Shown: positions 14,392 to 22,782 of the stretch, in pieces
Layout of the letters: each line of letters begins with the position of its first letter
How positions within the stretch are numbered: position 1 is the stretch's first letter
Program-made: the position numbers and the translations under genes
Notes under the pieces: generated by a model
What the model was told of the DNA's origin: nothing
The model's input: the letters and a program-made list of their open reading frames with translations, nothing else
Database searches by the model: none
Origin: JADGHX01 sp035760965
GTDB taxonomy: Bacteria; Pseudomonadota; Gammaproteobacteria; Steroidobacterales; Steroidobacteraceae
Length of the DNA stretch: 64,000 bases
NCBI GenBank assembly: GCA_035760965.1
Contig: DASTRY010000050.1
Coordinates: 10,288-74,287, forward strand
Reading direction: 5' to 3'

Positions 14392-14916
14392 CTGATCGGG
14401 CTCGCTCGCGGGCGCCTGCGTCACGATGCGCACGCGGCTCGCAGCGGCGAAGCAGTCGAGCACTTCGCCGGAGAGCTTGAAGTACCACTGCGCGCTCCAG
14501 GGCGCCGGCAGCTTGTAGGGCGGCTCCGACAGTCCCATCGCTTGCAGGCTCATGTTCGCCGGCTCGAGCTGAATCGCCTGGTCGCCGCAGAACACCTGGG
14601 GTCGGTCGAGCGGCACCGCGCCCTGCGGGGCCGAAATCCACAGATACAGCTCGTGCGTGCCCATGCGATTCGTTTCGAAGGGCGCGAGATAGGCGAACGG
14701 GTCCGCTTTCGATCCCCGCGTGCGATCGATGATGAGCTCGACGGGCTTCGACATCACCGTCAGCGTCGTGCCGGTGTTCGGGTCGAGCCGTTGCTGCTCG
14801 GGCTCGGTCGGGGTGGCCGCGCAAGCCGCCAGCAACGCGAGGCACCCGAGCGCAAGCGCTCTCGAAACCGCACGGAACGTGCGCTCCGTCACTCGTGTCG
14901 AAGCCGCTCGAATCAC
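14329..14916 (-). CDS. putative outer-membrane lipoprotein of unknown function
   Basis: A 195-residue product with a lipoprotein signal: a hydrophobic ALALGCLALL stretch and lipobox LLAAC near residues 28-32. The GTG at 14916 is chosen because AGGAGG lies 4 bases before it; a second in-frame GTG is 8 codons downstream. The mature part contains KPVELIIDRTRG, a YLWISAPQG segment and two lone cysteines (FCGDQ and LDCF) that could form a disulfide. The C-terminal 20 or so residues are encoded by the third copy of a 65-bp repeat, so the original stop may have been displaced. I do not recognise the family. Confidence 0.68.
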   Translation of the reverse strand: MIRAASTRVTERTFRAVSRALALGCLALLAACAATPTEPEQQRLDPNTGTTLTVMSKPVELIIDRTRGSKADPFAYLAPFETNRMGTHELYLWISAPQGAVPLDRPQVFCGDQAIQLEPANMSLQAMGLSEPPYKLPAPWSAQWYFKLSGEVLDCFAAASRVRIVTQAPASEPDQFTAEGSALSGLSDFAMRVRT

Positions 14917-15053
14917 AAAACCTCCTGCTGCAGCTTGGCCATTATCGATGCGAACGCCGCGAATGGGATGCACGCGGGCACCTTCGATGTCGGTCCGCGG
15001 CGACGTCTTCTGTCGCGTGAACCCTGCACGTCGATCCGGCAAGCTCGACCCCC

Positions 15054-15059
15054 TATAAT
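15054..15059 (+). promoter_or_regulatory. consensus -10 element upstream of the L,D-transpeptidase gene
   Basis: A perfect TATAAT in GC-rich surroundings, 37 bases before the ATG. The -35 position (TCGATC, 17 bp upstream) is poor, so an activator or alternative sigma factor could be involved. Confidence 0.45.
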
Positions 15060-15096
15060 CCTTCAGAACAATTGCAAGTCCTTGTTCGCGCGATAG

Positions 15097-15642
15097 ATGA
15101 AGCTCTTTCTACGCTGTTTTTGGCTGTTCGCGGCGTCGCTCGCCGTGTCAGGCCTGGCACGCGCCGACGCTGCGGACAATCTCGGCAGCTCGAGCCTGCG
15201 CCCCACCGAGAGCATGCCGCTCGCGGACCGCGTCGTCGTCTACAAGAGCGAGCGCAAGATGCTGCTCATGCGCGGCGACAGCATCCTGCGTACCTACAAG
15301 ATCGCGCTCGGGCTGAACCCCGTCGGCCACAAGGAGCGGGCGGGCGACTTCCGCACCCCCGAGGGCCGCTACTACCTCACGCGGCGGAACCCGCGCAGCG
15401 ACTTCTTCCTCTCCATCCAGGTGTCGTACCCGAACGAGGCGGACGTCAAGAACGCCAAGCGCAACGGCTGGGATACCGGCGGCTCGATCATGATTCATGG
15501 TCTGCCGAACCAGCTCAAGCACACGCCGAAGTACTACGAGAGCCGCGACTGGACGGATGGCTGCATCGCGGTTTCCAACTCCGACATGCTGGAAATCTGG
15601 CTCCTGACCGCCAACAACACGCCCATCGAGATTCTCCCGTAA
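15097..15642 (+). CDS. L,D-transpeptidase (YkuD domain), periplasmic
   Basis: A 181-residue exported enzyme of the YkuD family, which makes 3-3 peptidoglycan cross-links or attaches proteins to peptidoglycan. The signal peptide ends near ARADA (residues 21-25). The catalytic domain has H134 (IMIHGLP) and the nucleophile C156 in TDGCIAVSN. The GHKERAGDFRTPEG segment is typical of ErfK/YafK-like members. There are no LysM or peptidoglycan-binding modules, so it is a minimal form. It is divergent from the lipoprotein gene and separate from ppnN. Confidence 0.9.
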   Translation: MKLFLRCFWLFAASLAVSGLARADAADNLGSSSLRPTESMPLADRVVVYKSERKMLLMRGDSILRTYKIALGLNPVGHKERAGDFRTPEGRYYLTRRNPRSDFFLSIQVSYPNEADVKNAKRNGWDTGGSIMIHGLPNQLKHTPKYYESRDWTDGCIAVSNSDMLEIWLLTANNTPIEILP

Positions 15643-15708
15643 GCTCGCGCGTCCGGGACCGGCGGCGGGCCCGGACGTGAAGCTCGAGTGGAGGGGGAAG
15701 CAACGCCC

Positions 15709-17094
15709 GTGGAATCCAGCACCGTCATTCCTGAGTTCGTCGACGCCGACGTCGGGCCGCGCGGCAGCCTCGAGCACCTTTCGCAGGCCGAGATTGCCAA
15801 GCTGCTCGACACCAGCAAGGGCGGCCTGTACCCGCTCTTCCGCAAGTGCGCGCTCGCCGTGCTGAACAGCGGCGCGGACACGGACAACTCGAAAGAAATT
15901 TTCGACCGGTACGAGAACTTCGACATCAAGGTGGTGCGCCACGCGTGGGGCATCCGGCTCGAGATCCACAACGCGCCGGCGGCGGCGTTCGTGGACGGCG
16001 AGATGATTCGGGGCATCAAGGAGCACCTGTTCGCGGTGCTGCGCGATGTCATCTTCATTTCGAGCGACATCGTCGAGAGCGGGCGCTTCGATCTCAAGGA
16101 TTCGGCGGACATCACCAACGCGGTGTTCCACGTGCTGCGCAACGCGCGGCTCCTCGATTACAAGGCGCGCCCGAATCTGGTCGTCTGCTGGGGCGGCCAC
16201 TCGATCGGCAACGCGGAATACAAGTACACGAAGAAGGTCGGCTACGAGCTCGGCCTGCGCGGTCTCGACGTGTGCACCGGCTGCGGGCCGGGCGCCATGA
16301 AGGGGCCGATGAAGGGCGCCACCATCGGGCATGCCAAGCAGCGCATCACGGCGGGCCGCTACATCGGGATCACCGAGCCCGGGATCATCGCCGCCGAGCC
16401 GCCGAATCCGATCGTCAACCACCTCGTCATCATGCCGGATATCGAGAAGCGCCTCGAAGCGTTCGTGCGCATGGCGCACGGCATCGTCGTGTTTCCGGGC
16501 GGCGCGGGCACGGCCGAGGAAATCCTGTATTTGCTCGGCATACTGCTCGATCCGGCCAATCGCAATCAGCCGCTGCCGGTCGTGCTGACCGGGCCTGCGG
16601 AGAGCGCGGGCTACTTCGAGCAGCTGAGCCGCTTCATCACGGGCACGCTCGGGCAGGAGGCGATGAATCGCCTCGAGATCATCATCGACGATCCGGCGCG
16701 GGTCGCGCGTACGGTGGTCGAAGGCGTGAAGGCGGTGCGCGAGTTCCGCAAGCGGGAGAGCGATTCGTACAACTTCAACTGGCTGCTGGCCGTGCCCGAA
16801 GACTTCCAGCATCCGTTCGAGGTGACGCACGAATCGATGCGCGCGCTCGAGCTGCACCGGGACCAGCCGGTGCACCAGCTCGCCGCCAACTTGCGCCGTG
16901 CCTTCTCGGGCATCGTCACCGGCAACGTGAAGGAGTACGGCATCCAGGCCATCGAGAAGCGCGGACCGTACGAGCTGCGCGGCGACGCTTCGCTCATGAA
17001 GCTGCTCGATGAGCTGCTCACCGCGTTCGTCGCGCAGTTGCGCATGAAACTGCCTGGCAGCACGTACAGGCCGTGCTATCGACTCGTGGCGTAG
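15709..17094 (+). CDS. ppnN: nucleotide 5'-monophosphate nucleosidase PpnN (YgdH)
   Basis: A 461-residue LOG-family enzyme that hydrolyses purine and pyrimidine nucleoside monophosphates to base and ribose 5-phosphate; E. coli PpnN is activated by (p)ppGpp. The LOG motif PGGAGTAEEI is near residues 263-272, and CWGGHSIGNAEY, CTGCGPGAMKGPMKGA and the C-terminal RMKLPGSTYRPCY match YgdH along the whole length as I recall it. The GTG at 15709 follows GGAGGGGGAAG at good spacing; an in-frame GTG at 15688 is the alternative. Confidence 0.93.
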   Translation: MESSTVIPEFVDADVGPRGSLEHLSQAEIAKLLDTSKGGLYPLFRKCALAVLNSGADTDNSKEIFDRYENFDIKVVRHAWGIRLEIHNAPAAAFVDGEMIRGIKEHLFAVLRDVIFISSDIVESGRFDLKDSADITNAVFHVLRNARLLDYKARPNLVVCWGGHSIGNAEYKYTKKVGYELGLRGLDVCTGCGPGAMKGPMKGATIGHAKQRITAGRYIGITEPGIIAAEPPNPIVNHLVIMPDIEKRLEAFVRMAHGIVVFPGGAGTAEEILYLLGILLDPANRNQPLPVVLTGPAESAGYFEQLSRFITGTLGQEAMNRLEIIIDDPARVARTVVEGVKAVREFRKRESDSYNFNWLLAVPEDFQHPFEVTHESMRALELHRDQPVHQLAANLRRAFSGIVTGNVKEYGIQAIEKRGPYELRGDASLMKLLDELLTAFVAQLRMKLPGSTYRPCYRLVA

Positions 17095-17245
17095 CGCACG
17101 CCGCGGGCGTGACATAACGCCTGTCTGCATTGAGCTACTCCGCACGCGTGAAAAACGCGACCCGCAGCTACGGTTTGGCTGTGAACCAGTTCCTGCGCTG
17201 CCGGGAGTGAAGCCTTAGTCTGTGACTCATGCTTGAGGAGCGGTC

Positions 17246-17500
17246 ATGAGTTCATCGGACAGGGGGCGCAACGATCCTCCCTCGACGGCGCGCGGCGACA
17301 CGGCGTCGTCCGTCGGCAAGCCTTCGACGCCGAAGGATTCGGATGCGTATGCGACGTGGCTCGATCGCATGCAGCGCGCGCGTGCGCGTCATGCGGCGAT
17401 CACCAAGAATCTCTACACGTGGTCCAACTACAAGAACTGGGCCGACAAGATGAAGGATTCCTGGGAAGAAGAGCCGAATCCCGAGAAGCCGAAGAAGTAA
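17246..17500 (+). CDS. small hydrophilic protein of unknown function
   Basis: An 84-residue soluble protein starting MSSSDRGRNDPPS, with GGAG 8 bases before the ATG. The first 30 residues are Ser/Thr/Pro/Gly-rich and probably disordered. The rest (about 32-75) is a Trp/Tyr- and Lys-containing segment, TWLDRMQRARARHAAITKN and TWSNYKNWADKMKDSW, followed by a charged tail. No membrane segment and no family I recognise. It stands alone on the plus strand between ppnN and a convergent ParA-like gene. Confidence 0.6.
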   Translation: MSSSDRGRNDPPSTARGDTASSVGKPSTPKDSDAYATWLDRMQRARARHAAITKNLYTWSNYKNWADKMKDSWEEEPNPEKPKK

Positions 17501-17632
17501 CCGCCCCGGCCCGCCCCTCGCGCGCACGACTGCGGCGCGCCACCTTCCTGCAGCCTCACAGGCTCGAACCCTTGACGTGCGCCCGATGGCGAGCGCGCCC
17601 GACGTGCGCGCTGGAGCGGGGACGGGAGCGCC

Positions 17633-18337
17633 TCAGGCGTTGGCCAATGCCGGCGAAGGCGGCGCCGACGTCGGCGTGGGCGCGTTGGCGGCCGGCTTCT
17701 CGAGCCAGTCGATGAGTGGCACCCACTGCTCGACATCTTCCCGTGCAATGTAGCTCTTCATTTCGTGCACGCCGATGCCGAGCTCGGCCGCGCGCACGTA
17801 GTTCTGGGAATCGCGGATCGTCGTGATGATCGGGATGCCGAGCGTCTGCAGGAAGCGAATCAGCGACTGATAAGTCAGCGTGTTGCGGCGGATGCGATTC
17901 GCGACGACGCCGATGCGGTCGTCCTCACGTCGGATCTTGGCGACGAGCAGCAGGTCGCGGATGCAGCGCGAGCACGCGTGAATGTCGATGTCGGACGGCA
18001 ACACCGGCACGATGACCTTGTCCGCGTCGCGAGTGATCTCCGGCATGCGCGGGGAGCCGAGTGCCGCGGGTGTATCGACGATCACGTGCGTGGTACCGGG
18101 CGGCACGCGCATCTGGAATGCGCGCGTCGTGCGCGCGTCGTTTTCGAAGGCCGCGATGACGTGAATGGGCGCCTGCGCCTGCTGCCGTTTCTTCACCCAG
18201 CGCACCGAGGAGCCCTGCGGGTCGAAATCCATCAGGACCGGCTTTTGCTGGCACGAGGCGTAGTAGCTCGCCAGGTTTATCGCGAGTGTCGTCTTGCCCG
18301 AACCCCCTTTGGGGTTCAAGACGACGATGCGCTTCAT
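17633..18337 (-). CDS. ParA/MinD-type ATPase without an adjacent ParB
   Basis: A 234-residue deviant-Walker ATPase. Walker A is PKGGSGKTT (residues 9-17, with the signature first lysine), Walker A' is LMDFDPQGS, and Walker B-like VIVDTPAALGS follows. Such ATPases position DNA, protein clusters or other cargo on the nucleoid or membrane. No ParB-like partner is adjacent, so cargo positioning is as likely as plasmid-style partition. The last 20 residues are Pro/Ala-rich. The genome's main parAB is presumably elsewhere near oriC. Confidence 0.85.
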   Translation of the reverse strand: MKRIVVLNPKGGSGKTTLAINLASYYASCQQKPVLMDFDPQGSSVRWVKKRQQAQAPIHVIAAFENDARTTRAFQMRVPPGTTHVIVDTPAALGSPRMPEITRDADKVIVPVLPSDIDIHACSRCIRDLLLVAKIRREDDRIGVVANRIRRNTLTYQSLIRFLQTLGIPIITTIRDSQNYVRAAELGIGVHEMKSYIAREDVEQWVPLIDWLEKPAANAPTPTSAPPSPALANA

Positions 18338-18484
18338 GGAGATGTGACCTTATCTATATGTCGAATGCGCAAGTAGCCGGTCGACCAAAGCCTACGCACG
18401 CGCAGCGGATGCCGCAAGGCGCGATGCTCCGGACCCCCGCGTCTGTGAGGACGCGCACATCAACGGTCCTGGAGGGTCCTTAAA

Positions 18485-18679
18485 GTGCGCGAGCCTATGG
18501 AATTCCTGCTGCTGCTTTGGGACGAGCTCGACGACTGGACGGGTGCCTGTCGGCACTTGGCCGGCGAAATGGTTGCGGAGATCGGATCGGTGGTCGCGCC
18601 GCTCGGCACGGCGCTGCTCGCGGGCACCGCCACTGCGTGGGCCCTGCTGACCCATCTCCAGCGCGTCGCCGGCGCCTGA
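18485..18679 (+). CDS. small single-span membrane protein, uncertain
   Basis: A 64-residue frame starting at GTG with GGAGGG 8-9 bases upstream; an ATG four codons later lacks good spacing. The N terminus is acidic and aromatic (FLLLLWDELDDW) and the C-terminal half is hydrophobic (VAPLGTALLAGTATAWALL), consistent with one membrane span. No family recognised. It lies between the divergent ParA-like gene and htpG and could be a real small membrane protein or chance. Confidence 0.42.
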   Translation: MREPMEFLLLLWDELDDWTGACRHLAGEMVAEIGSVVAPLGTALLAGTATAWALLTHLQRVAGA

Positions 18680-18735
18680 TCGGCCCTCCCGCCGCTTCTC
18701 CCTGCTCGGTCACGCCCGGCCGGCGGCGAATTGTT

Positions 18736-18764
18736 CTTGAAATTTGGCGCGCGACTCCCAAGAT
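18736..18764 (+). promoter_or_regulatory. sigma-32-like heat-shock promoter for htpG
   Basis: CTTGAAA (18736-18742) and CCCAAGAT (18757-18764) are spaced by 14 bp, close to the sigma-32 pattern CTTGAAA-N11-16-CCCCATNT. The expected start near 18771 is only a few bases before the htpG ATG, so the message would be leaderless or nearly so. Confidence 0.5.
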
Positions 18765-18773
18765 CGCGCGCTC

Positions 18774-20660
18774 ATGAGCCACGCCCAAAAAGAAACCCGC
18801 AGCTTCCAGACGGAAGTGCGGCAGCTGCTCAAGCTGATGATCCACTCCCTGTACAGCAACAGGGATATCTTCCTCCGCGAGCTGGTCTCGAACGCCTCCG
18901 ATGCGAACGACCGGCTGCGCTTCGAGGCCATCGCGCAGCCGGCGCTGCTGGCCGAGGACGCCGAGCTGAAGATCTGGATCGATGCCGATGAAAAGGCGGG
19001 CACGATCACGATCCGCGACAACGGCATCGGCATGACGCGCGAGGAGGCGGTGACGCACCTCGGCACGATCGCCAAGTCCGGCACCTCCGAGTTCTTCAAG
19101 TCGCTCTCCGGCGACCAGCAGAAGGACTCGGCGCTCATCGGCCAGTTCGGCGTCGGCTTCTATTCGGCGTTCATTGTGGCGGACCGCGTGGAGGTGCTCA
19201 CGCGCCGTGCCGGTGCAGCGCCCGAGGAGGGCGTGCGCTGGGAATCGAGCGCCGACGGGGAATTCACGGTGGAGACCGTCACGCGCAGCGAGCGCGGGAC
19301 CGCCGTCACCCTGCATTTGAAAGAAGACGCCAAGGAGTTCACGGACGCCTGGCGCCTGCGCAGCCTGATCCGTCGGTACTCGGATCACATCAGCTTTCCC
19401 GTGCTGATGCGCAAGGAGGGTGCCGCGACGCTCGAGTGGGAAGCCGTGAACCAGGCGAAGGCGCTGTGGACCCGGCCGCGCTCGGAGATTTCCGAAGACG
19501 AGTACAAGCAGTTCTACCAGCACATCTCGCACGATCACACCGAGCCGCTGGCGTGGAGCCACAACAAGGTGGAGGGCAAGCGCGAGTACACGAGCCTGCT
19601 CTACATCCCGGGGCGCGCGCCGTTCGATCTCTGGCAGCGCGATGCGGCTCGCGGGCTGAAGCTATATGTAAAACGCGTGTTCATCATGGATGACGCCGAG
19701 CAGTTCCTGCCGCTCTATCTGCGGTGGGTCAAAGGCGTCATCGATTCGTCGGACCTGCCGCTGAACGTCTCCCGCGAGCTGCTCCAGAAGGATCCCGAGG
19801 TGGAGGCGATCCGCAGCGGCCTGACCAAGCGCGTGCTGGACATGCTGGCACGCCTCGCGACGGACGAGCCCGAGAAGTACAAGACCGTCTGGCGCGAGTT
19901 CGGCGCCGTGTTGAAGGAAGGCCTCGCCGAGGATCGCGCGAACCGCGACAAGATTCTGCCGCTCCTGCGCTTCGCGAGCACACGCGAGGAGGGCAATGAG
20001 CCCGTCGTCAGCTTGAAGCAGTACGTCGAGCGCATGCAGCCCGGGCAGGAGCGCATCTACTACGTGATCGCGGAGAGCATCGAGGCTGCGCGCGCGAGCC
20101 CGTACATCGAGCTGTTGAAGGAACGCAATATCGAAGTGCTGCTGCTCGCCGATCGCATCGACGAGTGGGTGATGGGCCAGATCGACGAATTCGAGGGCAA
20201 GCGCTTCAAGGACGCGGCGCGCGGCGATCTCGAGCTCGGCTCGCTGGCCGGCGCGGCGGACAAGGCGGCGCAGGAAGAGCTGCACAAGGAAAGCAAAGGC
20301 CTGCTGAAGCGCGTGAAGGACGCGCTCGGCGATCGCGTCATCGAGGTGCGCACGAGCACGCGCCTCAAGGACTCGCCGGCCGTGCTCGTGCTGGGCGAGG
20401 ACGAGCTCGGCGCGAACATGCGCCGGGTACTGCAGGCGGTGGGGCAGAAGGTGCCCGAGTCGAAGCCGGCGCTGGAGCTGAACGTCACGCACCCGCTCGT
20501 CAAGTATCTCGATACGGCGGCAGACGGGGAGCAGTTCACCGAGCTCGCGCAACTCCTTTACGATCAGGCCGCGCTGGCCGAGGGCGGCCAGCTCGCGAAT
20601 CCGACTGCGTACGTGCAGCGCCTGAACCGCGTGCTCGTGCGTCTCACCGGAGCGCATTGA
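18774..20660 (+). CDS. htpG: molecular chaperone HtpG (Hsp90)
   Basis: A 628-residue bacterial Hsp90. The N-terminal GHKL ATPase domain has LRELVSNASDANDRLRF (conserved Asn/Asp), RDNGIGMTREE and GQFGVGFYSAF; the middle domain has LYIPGRAPFDLW and SSDLPLNVSRELLQ; the C-terminal dimerisation domain ends with the NPTAYVQRLNRVL region. The ATG at 18774 fits the family N terminus (MSHAQKETRSFQTEVRQLL). No Shine-Dalgarno sequence is visible in front of it, while a sigma-32-like promoter ends about 10 bases upstream, so translation may be leaderless; an in-frame TTG at 18744 also lacks a ribosome site. Confidence 0.97.
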   Translation: MSHAQKETRSFQTEVRQLLKLMIHSLYSNRDIFLRELVSNASDANDRLRFEAIAQPALLAEDAELKIWIDADEKAGTITIRDNGIGMTREEAVTHLGTIAKSGTSEFFKSLSGDQQKDSALIGQFGVGFYSAFIVADRVEVLTRRAGAAPEEGVRWESSADGEFTVETVTRSERGTAVTLHLKEDAKEFTDAWRLRSLIRRYSDHISFPVLMRKEGAATLEWEAVNQAKALWTRPRSEISEDEYKQFYQHISHDHTEPLAWSHNKVEGKREYTSLLYIPGRAPFDLWQRDAARGLKLYVKRVFIMDDAEQFLPLYLRWVKGVIDSSDLPLNVSRELLQKDPEVEAIRSGLTKRVLDMLARLATDEPEKYKTVWREFGAVLKEGLAEDRANRDKILPLLRFASTREEGNEPVVSLKQYVERMQPGQERIYYVIAESIEAARASPYIELLKERNIEVLLLADRIDEWVMGQIDEFEGKRFKDAARGDLELGSLAGAADKAAQEELHKESKGLLKRVKDALGDRVIEVRTSTRLKDSPAVLVLGEDELGANMRRVLQAVGQKVPESKPALELNVTHPLVKYLDTAADGEQFTELAQLLYDQAALAEGGQLANPTAYVQRLNRVLVRLTGAH

Positions 20661-20730
20661 TCGCGCGTGGTGCGGCACTCCGCCTCACCGGCGCTGCATA
20701 GTCCGGCCTCCCGGCCGTAAGGGGTAGCGA

Positions 20731-21312
20731 ATGCTTCGACTCAAGTTGGCGACCGCCGCAGCGGCGGCGGCGTTGATCGCACTTGCCGCGTGCAGCTCCA
20801 AGCAGAACGAGCCGACCGCGGCGGCATCGGAAGCGCCGGCGGATACCGGCCAGCCTGCGGCCGCCGATGCGGCCGCGTCTGCGGACACGGACGCAAGCGC
20901 TCCGGACGCGGCATCGGGTACGGCCGATGCGTCAGCGACCCCTTCTTCTTCCGGCAACGGGGCGCCCATGACGCTGCAATCCACGGACATCAAGGTCGGC
21001 ACCGGTCCCGCGATCCACGCGGGGCAGACGGCCGTCGTGCAATACACCGGCTGGCTCTATTCCGAGTCGGCGCCTGAGCACAAGGGCGAGAAGTTCGACA
21101 GCTCGCGCGATCGCAACATGCCGTTCGAGTTTCCCCTCGGCGCCGGCCAGGTGATTCAGGGCTGGGATCAAGGCGTCGACGGCATGCAGGTGGGCGGGCA
21201 GCGCCGGTTGGTGATTCCGCCCGACCTCGGTTACGGCGCGCGCGGCGCGGGCGGAGTGATTCCGCCGAACGCGACGCTCGTGTTCGACGTCGAGCTCCTC
21301 GGCATCAAGTGA
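20731..21312 (+). CDS. FKBP-type peptidyl-prolyl cis-trans isomerase, lipoprotein
   Basis: A 193-residue predicted lipoprotein (signal with lipobox LAAC at about residue 21) with an Ala/Asp/Ser-rich linker (residues 25-80) and a C-terminal FKBP domain starting near LQSTDIKVG. Active-site features include VQYTGWLY, FDSSRDRNMPFEFPLG, GQVIQGWDQGVDGM, GYGARG and the terminal ATLVFDVELLGIK. It would act in proline isomerisation in the periplasm. The stop overlaps the next gene's GTG start, so the two are co-translated. Confidence 0.92.
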   Translation: MLRLKLATAAAAAALIALAACSSKQNEPTAAASEAPADTGQPAAADAAASADTDASAPDAASGTADASATPSSSGNGAPMTLQSTDIKVGTGPAIHAGQTAVVQYTGWLYSESAPEHKGEKFDSSRDRNMPFEFPLGAGQVIQGWDQGVDGMQVGGQRRLVIPPDLGYGARGAGGVIPPNATLVFDVELLGIK

Positions 21313-21950
21313 GCGCCGGCGCGCTGCCCACGAGCCAGCGTGTGATGCTCGCCGGTCCCGCCGGCGAGATCGAAGCGCGAATCGAGACGCCGCAGGGCGT
21401 GACGCAGCCGCGCGCGTTCGCCGTGGTGTGTCATCCGCATCCTTTGTTCGGCGGTACGCTCGACAACAAGGTCGTCTACACGCTCGCGCGGTCGTTCCAC
21501 GATCTGCGCATGCCGACCATTCGCTTCAACTTCCGCGGCGTTGGCAAGAGCGCGGGCAGCTATGCGGATGGCATCGGCGAAACGGAAGACACACTGGCCG
21601 TCATCGCTGCCGGACGCGAAAAATGGCCCGGCGCCGCGCTGTGGCTCGCCGGATTCTCCTTCGGCGGCGCGGTCGCGATTCGCGCGGCGGCCGTCGCACA
21701 ACCCGAGCGCCTCGTGCTCGTCGCACCGGCCATCAAGCGTGTGTCGCTCGAAGGCGTCGCGGTGCCCGCGGTGCCGTGGCTCATCGTGCAGGGGGACGCC
21801 GACGATCTGGTCGACGTGAAGGACACGATCGAGTGGGCCAAGCCGCTCGCCAACCCGCCGCAGATCGTCGTGCTACCCGGCGTCGACCACTTCTTCCACG
21901 GCAAGCTGAACGAGCTGCGCGAGGCTGTCACCGCGTTCGCGCGGACGTAG
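21309..21950 (+). CDS. alpha/beta hydrolase, dienelactone hydrolase-like
   Basis: A 213-residue cytoplasmic alpha/beta-hydrolase. The nucleophile elbow is GFSFGG, the acid is probably in VQGDADDLVD, and the histidine in PGVDHFFHG. The N-terminal CHPHPLFGGTLDNKVV followed by FNFRGVGKSAG matches a widespread proteobacterial group (COG2945-like) of unknown substrate. It starts at a GTG that overlaps the FKBP stop (GTGA), and a hairpin follows 15 bases after the stop. Confidence 0.88.
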   Translation: MSAGALPTSQRVMLAGPAGEIEARIETPQGVTQPRAFAVVCHPHPLFGGTLDNKVVYTLARSFHDLRMPTIRFNFRGVGKSAGSYADGIGETEDTLAVIAAGREKWPGAALWLAGFSFGGAVAIRAAAVAQPERLVLVAPAIKRVSLEGVAVPAVPWLIVQGDADDLVDVKDTIEWAKPLANPPQIVVLPGVDHFFHGKLNELREAVTAFART

Positions 21951-21964
21951 CCGGCGCCAACGAA

Positions 21965-21995
21965 AAAGCCCGGTCGCTTTCGCGATCCGGGCTTC
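21965..21995. terminator. bidirectional Rho-independent terminator
   Basis: AAGCCCGG-TCGC and GCGA-TCCGGGCTT form a stem of about 12 bp with one bulged base. On the minus strand it is followed by TTTTTCG and on the plus strand by CTTCTTCG. It would end the FKBP-hydrolase transcript from the left and the HU-like gene from the right. Confidence 0.75.
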
Positions 21996-22145
21996 TTCGA
22001 CAGAGGTCGGAGGCCGTCAGGGTGACGCCGACTCTTTGGCGCGCTGGACCCATATCGAGGCACTGCTCGAGGCGGTGCGCGCCGTGCGCGTCACCTCGGC
22101 AATCTCAGCCGCGCGCCGCCCCGAAAGGGCACTCGATCGGCGGAA

Positions 22146-22457
22146 TCAGTTCACCATCGCCTTGAGGTTCTTCAAGGGCAGCACGCGCACCTTCTTGCTG
22201 GCGGGCTTCGCCTTGAACGTCATCTTCTCACCGGTGAAGGGGTTGATCCCCTCGCGCGCCTTGGTGGCGGGCTTCTTCACGACCTTGAGCTTCATCAGGC
22301 CGGGCACCGTGAAGAGACCGTTTCCACGCAGGCTCTTCTTGATGACACTGCTCAACGAGTCGAACACCGAGCCGACTTGCTTGCGCGAGAGACCCGTATC
22401 CTTCGAAATCGCTGTGAGGACTTCTGACTTCGTCGGTGCGCCACCTTTTTTCGCCAT
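22146..22457 (-). CDS. HU/IHF family DNA-binding protein
   Basis: A 103-residue histone-like protein starting MAKKGGAPTKSEVLTAISK. The HU fold is clear: helical dimerisation half, then KSLRGNGLFTVPGLMKLKV and a beta-arm with REGINPFTGEKMTFKAKPASKKVR, where the intercalating proline region is retained. Relative to canonical HupA/B it has about 10 extra N-terminal residues and a C-terminal extension (LPLKNLKAMVN), as in an HU subgroup common in xanthomonad-like genomes. The ATG at 22457 has a GGAG site; the frame is open far upstream but without support. Confidence 0.9.
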   Translation of the reverse strand: MAKKGGAPTKSEVLTAISKDTGLSRKQVGSVFDSLSSVIKKSLRGNGLFTVPGLMKLKVVKKPATKAREGINPFTGEKMTFKAKPASKKVRVLPLKNLKAMVN

Positions 22458-22782
22458 TTTCCCGTACTCCTCGAATGTTTGTGACTGCGGGCGCGAGCAG
22501 CGCCACGAATTAATTCGGCGCGAAAAATAGCACACCGGAGTGCATTGGCAAGCACTTTTTCGTTCGTCACCATGCTGAAAATGGCTTTTTTTCCAGTGTT
22601 TGCGCAACGGTCGGCGCGGGCACGCGACGCGCGCAACGCTTGCCGCGCAGCGCGTGCGCAGTGCGCGCGCGAGCACACTCGCCATGTGAATCAAGTGCTA
22701 AGAGCGTGTTTAGCGACCGCGCGGAGCTATTTTTACCGGCTCGAACGCACCGCCGAGGTCGCCAACGCGCACGCGACGGCGC
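22458..22782. other. 325-bp intergenic region upstream of the HU-like gene
   Basis: It contains the HU-like gene promoter (22524-22551) and otherwise a GC-rich segment (22600-22780) in which I see no gene, terminator or RNA that I can support. The neighbouring DUF167 gene is on the same strand and ends at 22783. Confidence 0.5.
22524..22551 (-). promoter_or_regulatory. sigma-70-type promoter of the HU-like gene
   Basis: On the minus strand TTGCCA (22551-22546) and TATTTT (22529-22524) are spaced by 16 bp, about 60 bases before the ATG, in an AT-rich patch. Confidence 0.55.

Noticed and set aside
17501..17632. tRNA gene suggested by GGCTCGAACCCTTGACG-like bases
   Set aside because: The words resemble a T-arm, but no acceptor stem, D-arm or anticodon arm can be folded around them.
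22458..22694. N-terminal extension of the HU-like protein (open frame to 22694)
   Set aside because: The HU family N terminus, ribosome site and promoter all support the start at 22457; upstream codons encode an Arg/Cys-rich stretch across the promoter.
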